From: Prevotella bivia DSM 20514
GTDB taxonomy: Bacteria; Bacteroidota; Bacteroidia; Bacteroidales; Bacteroidaceae
Reading direction: 5' to 3'
Assembly: GCF_000262545.1 (NCBI RefSeq)
Contig: NZ_JH660660.1
Location: forward strand, 1,388,975 to 1,452,974
Length of the DNA stretch: 64,000 nucleotides
Shown: positions 24,795 through 33,719 of the stretch, in pieces
Numbering within the stretch: the stretch's first letter is position 1
Layout: every line of letters begins with the position of its first letter
Made by a program: the position numbers and the translations under genes
Notes under the pieces: model-generated
Seen by the model: the letters and a program-made list of their open reading frames with translations, nothing else
Databases searched by the model: none
Told to the model about the DNA's origin: nothing

Positions 24795-26384
24795 TTACTT
24801 TAATTGTTTGCTATTATTGTTATTATTGGATAATTGCTTTGAGAAATAATCCTTGCCTCGTATGTTCTTATGCGTTTTTGATTTATATTCAGGAGATAGC
24901 TCCATATTATCTTCATCCATAGATATATAGGAAGCATCATCACCCTTCTGTAGTATATCCTTTATCTCATTATAGCCATAGCGTCGTCCTTCCGAAGCAC
25001 AGTTACAAGCTGCTACTAGACGAGCCATGCCATACTTCTTCTCCAGCGACATGATACCACGGCAAGAGCGGAAGGCTTTTGGTGGATATTTCATCTGCGT
25101 AGCGACTTCCTTGAGATAAAGCAGAAGGATGTTGTCTATTTGCCCTGCCCGTTGATATATTTCCTCCAAATCCTTTTCAAAGCTACCATGATGACCAGGA
25201 AGATTATGTGCATCTTTCTGTGAGTAGGTATAGGGAGTATCATCTCGCTGATGGATGGTAACTAACTTTAACCCATAGTAGATTTGAACATTGTCATTAT
25301 CGTAAATAAGCTCCATACGTTTGCCGATATACTCTGTTGGAACACTATAACTATGCTTTCTTAGCATAACGAAGCTATTAGCCATGACAGTAGCAGACTT
25401 TCTAGACTTCATCTGATAGCGAGCGGTAGGAAGAGGACGAAGAAAATCTTTTTCCATTTCCTCAAATAGTTCTTGGCGGGATTCCTTACGTCCACTCAAT
25501 CTACGGCTATTAAATGCTTCTAAAGATGTGCGTATAGCAATATTAAGTGATTCTAGATTATGGAAAATTTGCCCTTCAATATCTACATATACCGACCGAT
25601 ACATTAGCTTTACAGCATTCTCAACCAGTGCCTTGTCCTTGGGACGGCGCACCCTAGCTGGATAAACAGCCATGTCATAAAATTCAGCCATAGCAGCGAA
25701 GTCGTCATTGATAACAGGCTCATTACGATCACTGCGGATAACGGCTGATTTTAAGTTGTCAGGCACAACAGCCTTGGGTACACCACCAAAGAAATGAAGA
25801 GCATTCTCGCAAGCAACGATAAGGTCTTCCTTCTTCTGCGACCACACTGCCTCGCAATAGGTGTAATGACTGCATGGAAGGGTAGCCACAAAAACCTCTA
25901 CCTTCCGCACCTCACCCGTCTGTTCTTCGACTATCTCTAGTTTATCACCCGCATAATCAATATACATCTGATCGCCAGCAAGGTGCTCTACATGTCCTAC
26001 GGCTCGTGTTTGACATCTGTAGGCATGGATTGCGTGTTTGAAAGTAGAATACTGGTAACCATTAGGATGAGTTTTGAGATACTCCGTGTGAAGAGATAAG
26101 ATAGAAACACCCTTCTTGCTAAGCCGTTTCACATAATCAGGAACAAGTGCCTCTAACTCCAACTTACGAGCAGAAGGCGGACGGTTACGAGAATGCCCAT
26201 CTGAAAACAAGTCCGCTAGCTTATCATCTGAAAGCGACAGAATTTGCTCCATAGACAAGCCACTTTCTTGGAATTTACGGACATACTTGCGGAGGGTGTT
26301 ACGAGATATATGGAAAGTACTAGAAATACTTCTTATTCCCATACCAGATGCGTAACAGCGCAATAAATTCTTTAATTTTGTCAT
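24795..26384 (-). CDS. istA: IS21 transposase IstA
   Basis: The 529-residue protein begins with an HTH region (LLRCYASGMGIRSISSTFHISRNTLRKYVRKF). A DDE integrase core follows (QMYIDYAGDKLEIV; PDNLKSAV; the RPKDKALVENAV stretch supplies the Glu). The C-terminus is the IstA-type Mu-transposase C domain. Length is normal for the family and the gene looks intact, so the element could be active. Confidence 0.9.
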   Translation of the reverse strand: MTKLKNLLRCYASGMGIRSISSTFHISRNTLRKYVRKFQESGLSMEQILSLSDDKLADLFSDGHSRNRPPSARKLELEALVPDYVKRLSKKGVSILSLHTEYLKTHPNGYQYSTFKHAIHAYRCQTRAVGHVEHLAGDQMYIDYAGDKLEIVEEQTGEVRKVEVFVATLPCSHYTYCEAVWSQKKEDLIVACENALHFFGGVPKAVVPDNLKSAVIRSDRNEPVINDDFAAMAEFYDMAVYPARVRRPKDKALVENAVKLMYRSVYVDIEGQIFHNLESLNIAIRTSLEAFNSRRLSGRKESRQELFEEMEKDFLRPLPTARYQMKSRKSATVMANSFVMLRKHSYSVPTEYIGKRMELIYDNDNVQIYYGLKLVTIHQRDDTPYTYSQKDAHNLPGHHGSFEKDLEEIYQRAGQIDNILLLYLKEVATQMKYPPKAFRSCRGIMSLEKKYGMARLVAACNCASEGRRYGYNEIKDILQKGDDASYISMDEDNMELSPEYKSKTHKNIRGKDYFSKQLSNNNNNSKQLK

Positions 26385-26684
26385 ATAAATAATAGTTTTA
26401 TGTTTTTAATGCCGACCAGGACAGTAACACAAAACTACAAAATGACCCTAAAAAACTAGCGTTTCAAAGGGTCATTCTTATTTTGGCAAGGTGGGGCTGG
26501 TTATTTTAACCTTACTGGGTCTAAAATACTTGCCAGCGTGGGTCAAATTAGTGTGGCTTTTCCAACTGATAAGAACGTACAAAATTATAAGATTCACGGA
26601 AAAGTTCAAGTTACTTCAGTAACAAACTGTGGAGTTAACAGAGGTCTATCGTCATATTCATATAACAACTATTCCTTCTGCATC

Positions 26685-26897
26685 TTATAAAAATATATAT
26701 CCTTTATAACTTTTTTTAGGTAATTCGCAAATGTTATAGATTTTAACCACAATGGTATCGGGTGGAGCTTGCCTCTCAAAATAATAATTAAGAGTGTATG
26801 GTGCTTCGAATGCAGGGATGTCATCTATTTCCCAAGTTTCTCCATAACCTTTGTTTTGCAAACTATCGCTACCTGACAAAATAATTATAAATTGATA
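26685..26897 (-). pseudogene. 3' remnant of a gene interrupted by the IS at 26900
   Basis: The open frame that enters from the IS end reads DPNYQFIIILSGSDSLQNKG and ends PKKSYKGYIFL. Only the part outside the IS (after the TAGGGTCTGCTAAT end) is original. I do not recognise the family, and the 5' part is not found at the other side of the IS. Confidence 0.5.
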
Positions 26898-26899
26898 AT

Positions 26900-28512
26900 T
26901 AGGGTCTGCTAATCTATTTCTTTCATACAACCTTGTGGTGTGGGTAATACAGCCTCCATGCTGTCAAAAATGCTCATAATTCTCTTTTGGAAGGTCTTCA
27001 AGCCCGATTTTTCGAAAATGAGACAAAGAAGTCCCCTTAGGAACTTCATGATGTTCTTAGCGAAGAAGCAAGCTCCTATCCAAGTGTCAGCCGTTTGGTC
27101 AAGTTTCGCTCGGATGTCGTTGGCTCGGTAAACTCTCTTGGTTGTTCCAAACGTGCCTTCTATCTCATTTCGCTCGCCGATGGCTCTCTTCTTATCCTCT
27201 GCGTGTGTATCATTCTCTTCCTTGGGAGGTCTGCCCAGTGGACGGTTGTAGCAATTGACATAGCAGGACTTGATGTGCTTCCTGTTCTCTTTCCCCAGAT
27301 AGAGCTTGTCGGCCTGTATCTCCTTGGGCAGCATTCCAAAACGCCTTTTGTAGAGTTCCAGCTGCATGCCGAGGTCGGATGATTCGTTATAGGCATCCCA
27401 GCTGACATGGTCCACGTAGGTGTAACCGCTCACGATGCTGGCACCGATTTTCGCACCGAACTCAACCGTGGCCTTCGCCTTGCCTCTGACTATGGGACGG
27501 AGATGTGGCTGGTAGATGCTGATGATGCGGTCGGCACATCTGCGGACGTTCTGCTCGAACATCATTTTTTGCTGTTCATACATCTTGAACGCTGCCTGAA
27601 GACATTTGTAGTCATGGCGGCTGAAGCAAGCAAGAAGTGTGCTTGACTGTTTGCCCAGGAATTTAAGAAACAGCTGGAAGTCTGCCTGCAGGCATCGTAT
27701 CTGGATTAGTTTTGTCTTGTCAATGAGTTTCTTCCCCTTGCGTTTTTTCTTAATCAGTTCGATGAAGGCCTTGCGGGCTTCCGTGTGGTGGGTCTGAGGT
27801 TTCTTCACCTTGTGGCGTGCGCAGAACTTGTCAAGCAAGCGGTCTATCAGCCTGCTGCCGTCCTCCAACAGGTTGGAATCCGTTGGATAGCGTACCTCTG
27901 CGTCGCAGCATGTGGCGTCAATCTTCATCGTACCGCCGTGATCGTTGCCGTCCTCGTCGGTGTGTTCCTTCTTCGGCTTGCTCCCGTCTGTTTCCGCCAG
28001 CATCAGGGTCAGCATGTTGAAGAAGTCATGATCAAGTCGCTTGCGGACAAGGACGAACAACTCTGGAACGAATACCGGCTTTTCCGTAAACTTCTCAAGC
28101 CCAAGCAGGTACTGCATGTAGGGGTTCTCCTGAATGGCTTGGATGGTTTTCTCATCGCTCAGTTTTTCCACATGCTTTACGATTAGCGCTCCCACCACCA
28201 TGCGGGCGGGCTTGTTGCCGGCACCGTTGTGACTATTCCTCAGACGTTTGTTGTATTCCTTCTCTATTCTGCCCCAGGGAAGGTGGTCGGCCAGTTTGAC
28301 CCAACGGTTGGATTTGCTCAATCCCGAAAGTGACTTCTGAAGTTCAAACAGGTCGTGACTGCGATATTGTGAATAGTATTTCATCTCGATTCTTGAATGT
28401 TTTAACATCCAAAGGTAGTCATTTTGGGCGAATTGACCAAATTTTATACAATATAAATAGCTAATTGTCAGACAGTTAAAGTTAATTAGTAGACCCTAAT
28501 TAGCAGACCCTA
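26900..28512. mobile_element. IS1182/IS5-like insertion sequence
   Basis: Terminal inverted repeats of 14 bp, TAGGGTCTGCTAAT, lie at 26900-26913 and, in complement, at 28499-28512. A single transposase gene fills the element on the minus strand. A second near-copy of the repeat (TAGGGTCTACTAAT) lies inside the right end. I see no clear target duplication. Confidence 0.8.
26909..28408 (-). CDS. Transposase, IS1182/IS5 superfamily
   Basis: A 499-residue DDE transposase. The N-terminal domain reads RIEKEYNKRLRNSHNGAGNKPARMVVGALIVKH, as in IS5/IS1182 transposases. The catalytic Asp is in GGTMKIDATCCDAEVRYPTD, a second in QADKLYLGKENRKHI, and the Glu in RNEIEGTFGTTKRVY. The C-terminus runs into the left terminal repeat. 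It appears intact. Confidence 0.85.
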   Translation of the reverse strand: MLKHSRIEMKYYSQYRSHDLFELQKSLSGLSKSNRWVKLADHLPWGRIEKEYNKRLRNSHNGAGNKPARMVVGALIVKHVEKLSDEKTIQAIQENPYMQYLLGLEKFTEKPVFVPELFVLVRKRLDHDFFNMLTLMLAETDGSKPKKEHTDEDGNDHGGTMKIDATCCDAEVRYPTDSNLLEDGSRLIDRLLDKFCARHKVKKPQTHHTEARKAFIELIKKKRKGKKLIDKTKLIQIRCLQADFQLFLKFLGKQSSTLLACFSRHDYKCLQAAFKMYEQQKMMFEQNVRRCADRIISIYQPHLRPIVRGKAKATVEFGAKIGASIVSGYTYVDHVSWDAYNESSDLGMQLELYKRRFGMLPKEIQADKLYLGKENRKHIKSCYVNCYNRPLGRPPKEENDTHAEDKKRAIGERNEIEGTFGTTKRVYRANDIRAKLDQTADTWIGACFFAKNIMKFLRGLLCLIFEKSGLKTFQKRIMSIFDSMEAVLPTPQGCMKEID

Positions 28513-28795
28513 TTCTATAGAAAGTTGGGGTTCGGTATTGGCTAATCACCGCGCCGAACAATCGAAACTTATTACCGAGCATGAATCCAATATGCGCAAA
28601 ATCCTCAGATGTAATGAGGGTGTTTGGTACTCAGATTTTTGAATGAAAGTCTTGGTGATATTCTTGCTCGTCTATACAGTGGGGGTGGGATTAATTGTAT
28701 ATTGCGCCACTTGAAGTATCAGATATAATAGTCAAGGTTTGCGCTGTTTTTAACTTGCCAGCAAATCACCGGCAAGTTAAATTCTTGTTATGTAG
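28513..28795. other. Gene-free stretch with a possible coding remnant
   Basis: A short open frame at about 28540-28641 (ANHRAEQSKLITEHESNMRKIL ending WYSDF) looks like the C-terminus of a helical protein cut by the neighbouring IS. Near the right edge a hairpin TTAACTTGCC/GGCAAGTTAA (28750-28780) lies after the last gene of the Dnd operon and may be its terminator. Confidence 0.35.
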
Positions 28796-30427
28796 TTATT
28801 TTTTGCGACGATATTTCTGATTTGGGTCATTGGGTTTTTCGGGAATAGTACGTTCAAGAACACCGAACTCTATTAAGGAAGTAATATACTTCTGCCGATT
28901 TTTAGATTGATTGGAAATTTTCAACCTATCCATAATCTCCTGCGCAGTCCTCGGTACGGAACAAAAGTTCCTAATATCCTCTTCTTTCTTTGTCAGTTTA
29001 CGAGTAACCAAGTTTACGCGAGGTTGGTTACTTTCCTTGTCAGCTTGGTTACTTTTATGTTCATTAGCAGTCATAACTTGGTTACTTTCTGCTTGAACTT
29101 GGTTATTTTTTTCATTAGCTTGGTTACTTTTACGCTCATTAGCAATCATAACTTGATTACTTTCTGCTTGAACTTGGTTACTTTCGCGAGGTATGGTAAT
29201 AACAAACTCGTTGGCGGCATGAGTGATTTCTTTGTCTTCTACTCCATTTGAAAAAGCGGCATTTGGATTGTATTCAAGCGCACGGCGCACCCCACTTCCT
29301 GCTCCGGTATAGGGCAACAAGTAATTTGCATTCGTGAACAAAAACATATTTCGAGGCATTGATGTACCATTCTTAACATCCTCAATAGTTAATCCATTTG
29401 GCAAGGTTCCCGGACTGTGAATTTCTACACGATTGTCAAATATGAAAATACGAATCGGAGACTTAATATTCAGCGAGCGGTGTACAAGTGCATTAACGAC
29501 ATACTCGGTAAGACTTTCGTAAGGTATCTCCAGTTCACCTATAGAATTGAATTCCTTTTCAACCTGAACCTTACGCAGATTGCGAGTAAAGAAATTCATA
29601 ATGGTACGGAATTGATGGAGCAAGTTACCCTCAATTTCCATATCATGCATTTTATCTCGGAATTGTGTACCACCAACAGAATTACCGATATAGCTGATAC
29701 ATTTTGCTGTCATGACAGGTAGCCAACGTTGCGTATATTTGCCGAATAGCAGCATTGCCGCAACATTAATTTTGCCATCCGGACGGATGAAATGTAGATT
29801 TCTGAGCAATTTTTCGATGGTTGTTCCTTTTATAATGGTTTCGGCCATTGCATCAAGCGAATAATCTTTCATATTCAACTCGTCGATGTTTTTCCCTTTA
29901 AATACCGGTGCAAAACGGCTCATTAGATAAAGTTTGATAGTATCTGCATCCAAATCATCAATAGTGGCATTAGGTACAGTAGCCTCGTCAGGGGCAAAAC
30001 TACCGCATTCACTCATCATCTCCGCAAGCTCTGAATTGTCGAACACCTTACGTTTGTCTGCACCATTCTTCACCCATATAATCCCCTTGTTGTCATGATA
30101 TGGCTTGTTCTTACCTTCTGGAATTGTGGCAATAACAACTCCACCACCTTTCACTGGAACATTCTCCACTTCTATTAGTATATTGGGAATAACATTTTCT
30201 GATGCAATATTTGTCAGTAGATTTGTCACTTCCTGCAATTCTTGATAAGACAGAGCATTGATTACCCCCGTCTTGTCATTTATGCCTATAACAAGTTGTC
30301 CACCACGAGAATTGCAAAACGCCACTATCTCGCAACTTATGTCATATCGATCATTCGCACGCTCCTTAAACTGTAACTTTCCATCCTCTGCCAAGTCACG
30401 CATTTGTAGTAGTTCTTGCTCTGTCAT
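28796..30427 (-). CDS. AlbA_2/Schlafen-like ATP-binding regulator
   Basis: A 543-residue protein with an N-terminal AlbA_2 (Schlafen-like) domain (residues about 10-130: LQFKERANDRYDISCEIVAFCNSRGGQLVIGIND). An HATPase_c_4-type region follows (YVVNALVHRSLNIKSPIRIFIFDNRVEIHSPGTLPNGLT). Then comes a low-complexity stretch of SNQV-type repeats (about residues 415-470) and a C-terminal winged helix. Such proteins are often near defence systems. It is the last gene on the strand of the Dnd operon, 54 bases behind the DGQHR gene, and may regulate it or act as an effector. Confidence 0.7.
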   Translation of the reverse strand: MTEQELLQMRDLAEDGKLQFKERANDRYDISCEIVAFCNSRGGQLVIGINDKTGVINALSYQELQEVTNLLTNIASENVIPNILIEVENVPVKGGGVVIATIPEGKNKPYHDNKGIIWVKNGADKRKVFDNSELAEMMSECGSFAPDEATVPNATIDDLDADTIKLYLMSRFAPVFKGKNIDELNMKDYSLDAMAETIIKGTTIEKLLRNLHFIRPDGKINVAAMLLFGKYTQRWLPVMTAKCISYIGNSVGGTQFRDKMHDMEIEGNLLHQFRTIMNFFTRNLRKVQVEKEFNSIGELEIPYESLTEYVVNALVHRSLNIKSPIRIFIFDNRVEIHSPGTLPNGLTIEDVKNGTSMPRNMFLFTNANYLLPYTGAGSGVRRALEYNPNAAFSNGVEDKEITHAANEFVITIPRESNQVQAESNQVMIANERKSNQANEKNNQVQAESNQVMTANEHKSNQADKESNQPRVNLVTRKLTKKEEDIRNFCSVPRTAQEIMDRLKISNQSKNRQKYITSLIEFGVLERTIPEKPNDPNQKYRRKK

Positions 30428-30481
30428 ATTCTTTGATAATAATTTTTGCTTATTATATGTTTCAGCTTTAACTCGGATACT

Positions 30482-31690
30482 TTATGGTTCCTGTAGAAAT
30501 TTAATGTCAGACTCTATTAAATCTGCGTCTGTCAAAAAACCTAATTTATATTTTAGGATACGTCTAAGTTTCACTTTCCCTTCTCCTGACAAAGAAAAAT
30601 AATCACTAGTATAATCAACATCTGAAATTAATGAAATATATTTTTCAAATGAATCTTGAATGCCTTCATTCTCAATGATAGCTTTCAATATATCAAACAA
30701 CACAGATATGCCTATTGTCTTAGTAATGACACTATCTGCTGACGCATTTTTCCATAGAATTTCATTCACTGCATCAAAATACCTAAATATAATTTCATAT
30801 ATTTCTTCGTCTTTGTTTTCTATATACAAGTCCCTTAATACAGAAGTATCTCGTTTGCCATTACTTTCCATTTTTCCCAAATCAGAACGAGTACCAGTTC
30901 CAGACCACAAAGAACGTTTCATGGCAAGGAAATCTCTATCTTTTTGAGGATTAGAAGATATGAGGTGCATGATCCCTTCTACCATAGCTGCTGTTGACAA
31001 TAGCCATTTTGTTCTATCCGTAATTTCTTCTATTGACGAGAAAAGCGGGGCTAACTTTATCTTTTGATAAAGCGGAGAATCTTTTCTAAAATTAAATTTT
31101 CGAGTAAGATAAACAGCTAATTTTTCTGGCGACCAGGTATTTGAAGGTTTGTCTTCAACATCATATCCAAAAAGTTCTAAAGCCAAGCTTTTATCAACTC
31201 TTTTTTGATTACCGTTTATTGTAGCGAAAAGATATGCTTGATAAGGATTGGGTAAATCCAAAAATATGGAGCAGACTAATTCTATATCCTTAAATTGTTC
31301 TTCTGTATAAGAGAACGCATTAAGCCTATGTTGACCGTCAATTATTAGTGATGAAACTTCTGACGGAATTTTTATTTCAAAGCAATCAGAAATAGAAGTT
31401 GGATGTATACTCCATCTTTTAGACTGCTCTTCTATAATATTTCCTTCATTGTCAACGTTTGCGGCAACTAAAATAGAAGTAGGAAAGCACATCTCGGCAG
31501 ATTTTATAAAATTCGCGATTGCCTTTAATCTCGGCAATTTAAGAGGTCTTTGATTTCCGACCAATTTCCCCTCTTTATTGTAACGAGCAACAGAAGATGT
31601 TGAAATCTCAAGTAAATCTTTTGCTTTGATTTTTGCAATAAAGAAGTCTCCAAGAGGTTGGCTAACTCTTATTCCATATATTTTTTTCAT
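30482..31690 (-). CDS. DGQHR-domain protein (DndB-like)
   Basis: A 402-residue protein with the DGQHR motif at residues 118-122 (SLIIDGQHRLNAF), which defines the DndB/DndB-like family. DndB proteins repress dnd operons or sense the modification. Here the gene sits downstream in the dnd operon, whereas dndB is commonly upstream of dndCDE. The N-terminal half contains the SQPLGDFFIAKI start typical of the group. Whether it is a repressor or a structural component cannot be told. Confidence 0.75.
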   Translation of the reverse strand: MKKIYGIRVSQPLGDFFIAKIKAKDLLEISTSSVARYNKEGKLVGNQRPLKLPRLKAIANFIKSAEMCFPTSILVAANVDNEGNIIEEQSKRWSIHPTSISDCFEIKIPSEVSSLIIDGQHRLNAFSYTEEQFKDIELVCSIFLDLPNPYQAYLFATINGNQKRVDKSLALELFGYDVEDKPSNTWSPEKLAVYLTRKFNFRKDSPLYQKIKLAPLFSSIEEITDRTKWLLSTAAMVEGIMHLISSNPQKDRDFLAMKRSLWSGTGTRSDLGKMESNGKRDTSVLRDLYIENKDEEIYEIIFRYFDAVNEILWKNASADSVITKTIGISVLFDILKAIIENEGIQDSFEKYISLISDVDYTSDYFSLSGEGKVKLRRILKYKLGFLTDADLIESDIKFLQEP

Positions 31691-31704
31691 ACGATAATAT
31701 AATT

Positions 31705-32124
31705 CTATATATCTCCTCCAAGTGGACTTGTCGGATTTTTGAAAATATTTCTATTTCTATTCTGATACCACCACAACCAGCAATATAAGAAATAAACAAG
31801 TATAGATATAATTAGAGCAGCAATCTCAGATCGTTTAAGAATACCAACTACTATAATTGATGCCAATAATGGTACAACTAACCATGCAATACCGTAAAAG
31901 TCATCGTTGTCATCTCTAGTTTCTGACTTGTTGTCTATCATTTCTAAGATTCTTTCTGCAGAAGCACATACAGAAGCAATAGCAATTGTAATCAATCCAA
32001 TTGCCACGTCTTTCCATCCTATATCCAGAAACAGAATAGACATCCATATACTGCTAGATCCACATATTAAGAAAAATAATATGAAGAACATCAATTTGCG
32101 CCTATGTGATTTTATCCAGTCCAT
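31705..32124 (-). CDS. Membrane protein in the Dnd operon
   Basis: A 139-residue protein with four predicted membrane helices (LMFFILFFLICGSSSIWMSILFL; VAIGLITIAIASVCA; IAWLVVPLLASIIVVGIL; IAALIISILVYFLYCWLWWY). It lies between the DndE-ATPase fusion and the DGQHR gene, with 14-base gaps on both sides, so it belongs to the operon. I know no Dnd component of this type; it may be an effector or an anchor, or an unrelated passenger. Confidence 0.55.
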   Translation of the reverse strand: MDWIKSHRRKLMFFILFFLICGSSSIWMSILFLDIGWKDVAIGLITIAIASVCASAERILEMIDNKSETRDDNDDFYGIAWLVVPLLASIIVVGILKRSEIAALIISILVYFLYCWLWWYQNRNRNIFKNPTSPLGGDI

Positions 32125-32138
32125 AATTTTTTCTTATA

Positions 32139-33719
32139 TTATTTTTCTTTCCAATACTGAACAACTTCAAACAAGTCGCCTTTTTGCAATTCTTTAATAT
32201 TAGATACACATTGTCCGTTATCTAATTTTTCAAGATTTCGCAGAGTTCGAGATCCATCCTTTTCACTCAGACCTAAGAATTTGTTTATTGCTTTTGTATT
32301 ATTAAGGTCGTTTATCGGTAAAAGGAATGCTGTTTCACATTCTTGCGAGAAATCGAAATTGCCTTGGTTATACTCCGATATGCCTTGAGAGAGAAGAACT
32401 ATAGAGACTCCATATGACCGAATTTTTCTAAGTAAAACTTCCAAAATCTCCAAAGACTTTTTTTCTCGGAATAAATCGTGAGCTTCATCAATCATTAACA
32501 CATAACGCATGCTTCGGTTACCATCAATGACTTCTGTGCCACCCATATTTGTGAACACATTAAAGATGTAGTTAATGATGAGGAAGATTGACGTGAATCG
32601 AACCGTACTATCCAGCTCACCTGATAGAGAAAAATAATAATTGTTATTTAAGAAGATACTTGGATCATTAACTCTTGACGCAAAGAGTTCATATTCACTA
32701 AGACGTTCCATAATTTCAGTAAGAGTGTCACGGTTATCGCCAACCGATTCAATTACCAAATCATAGATTTCCTTCAATGAAGGATGCTTACCGTCTTTAT
32801 GTTGAATAAACGCTTCTTTGGTAGCATCTTTTAGTGTTTGTTGCTGCCTCTTGCCGATATTGGAGTATTTAGCAATAATGTCAACAAACTTATTTATACC
32901 TACCAGTTTGTTCTTTTCGTTAACATTGTCAATGAATGAAACGGGATTCAAAGGGAATGGTGTATGAGGTGCATTTATACATTCTGTATGAGTTTCTGTA
33001 AGAAAGTCACTCATTTTGTTTTTGTCATCCTCACTCAATCCCTTAAAATCAAGGAACAAGAAGTTGACTTGCCCTTGCGTCTGCTTATATAGTTGACGAA
33101 GAAACTCAAGTGCGAATTGAGTCTTACCGGAACCTGACTTTCCGGCAACAGCAATATGCTGATTATTGTAACGAGTGGAATCGTTGAAACAGCAATATAT
33201 ATTCTCACCTGTCGAAATATTATAGCCCACTTTTATTTGGATTGGCCCTGAAAAGGTAGTTTTTGTGATATGTTGATTTCGATTTTCAACACAATCAAAT
33301 CTTTCAGGAGTATCCTCAATTAAATCAATTCCTTTTCTGAAGTATTCAGTTAAGAAATCGAAGAAAGTATATTGTGGATTGTTTTCAAACAGATAATTTA
33401 TCTTTTCTAATCCATGGTCAATATGCAACTTTATATATTTGGGAATAAGCTCATCATTTTTAGTTATTCCATATGCCTGACAAATTAAGGCAATATAGAA
33501 ATCTCTATATTGTCCATCAAACAGAATATGGTCTTTGTATTCTTTTCCTTGTGAATCGTAGGTAGAAAATTCCTGTTGGGTAAAGCGTTTTCCCGTAGAC
33601 AAAGAATAGCCTAATGCAATACGAGCTATCACATTTTCTTTTGTACCCCCAGTAAGTTTTTTTGTTAATTGGGTTACAATGGCTTGATTTTCGCCAGATG
33701 TTTTGATGTTAATTTGCAT
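32139..33719 (-). CDS. DndE domain fused to HerA/FtsK-like ATPase
   Basis: The first 110 or so residues look like DndE (TGGTKENVIARIALGYSLSTGKRF, then YDSQGKEYKDHILFDGQYRDFYIALI). In known systems DndE is a stand-alone protein of about that length that binds nicked DNA. Residues about 165-526 form an ATPase: Walker A AVAGKSGSGKTQ, Walker B YVLMIDEAHDLF, and a HerA/DUF87-type end (VSIVLLSQGISEYNQGNFD). The fusion suggests that modification is coupled to a DNA pump or that the ATPase replaces DndFGH-like restriction parts. It overlaps the dndD gene by 11 bases. Confidence 0.75.
   Translation of the reverse strand: MQINIKTSGENQAIVTQLTKKLTGGTKENVIARIALGYSLSTGKRFTQQEFSTYDSQGKEYKDHILFDGQYRDFYIALICQAYGITKNDELIPKYIKLHIDHGLEKINYLFENNPQYTFFDFLTEYFRKGIDLIEDTPERFDCVENRNQHITKTTFSGPIQIKVGYNISTGENIYCCFNDSTRYNNQHIAVAGKSGSGKTQFALEFLRQLYKQTQGQVNFLFLDFKGLSEDDKNKMSDFLTETHTECINAPHTPFPLNPVSFIDNVNEKNKLVGINKFVDIIAKYSNIGKRQQQTLKDATKEAFIQHKDGKHPSLKEIYDLVIESVGDNRDTLTEIMERLSEYELFASRVNDPSIFLNNNYYFSLSGELDSTVRFTSIFLIINYIFNVFTNMGGTEVIDGNRSMRYVLMIDEAHDLFREKKSLEILEVLLRKIRSYGVSIVLLSQGISEYNQGNFDFSQECETAFLLPINDLNNTKAINKFLGLSEKDGSRTLRNLEKLDNGQCVSNIKELQKGDLFEVVQYWKEK

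Larger units (their letters stand above)
23886..26566. mobile_element. IS21-family insertion sequence
   Basis: Terminal inverted repeats begin GTTGGAAAAGCCACACTAAT at 23886 and, in complement, at 26566. They continue through TTTGACCCACGCTGGCAA and TATTTTAGACCCAGTAA. Between them are istB and istA on the minus strand. No target-site duplication is obvious. The element separates the transfer-like operon from an interrupted gene to its right. Confidence 0.85.

Noticed and set aside
23871..26580. Target-site duplication of the IS21 element
   Set aside because: The bases outside the inverted repeats (left TTGATACTT, right TGATAAGAA) do not form a convincing direct repeat, so none is annotated.
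27785..28186. Long open frame on the plus strand inside the IS at 26900-28512
   Set aside because: It lies antisense to a complete transposase gene and shows no domain; it is a shadow frame.
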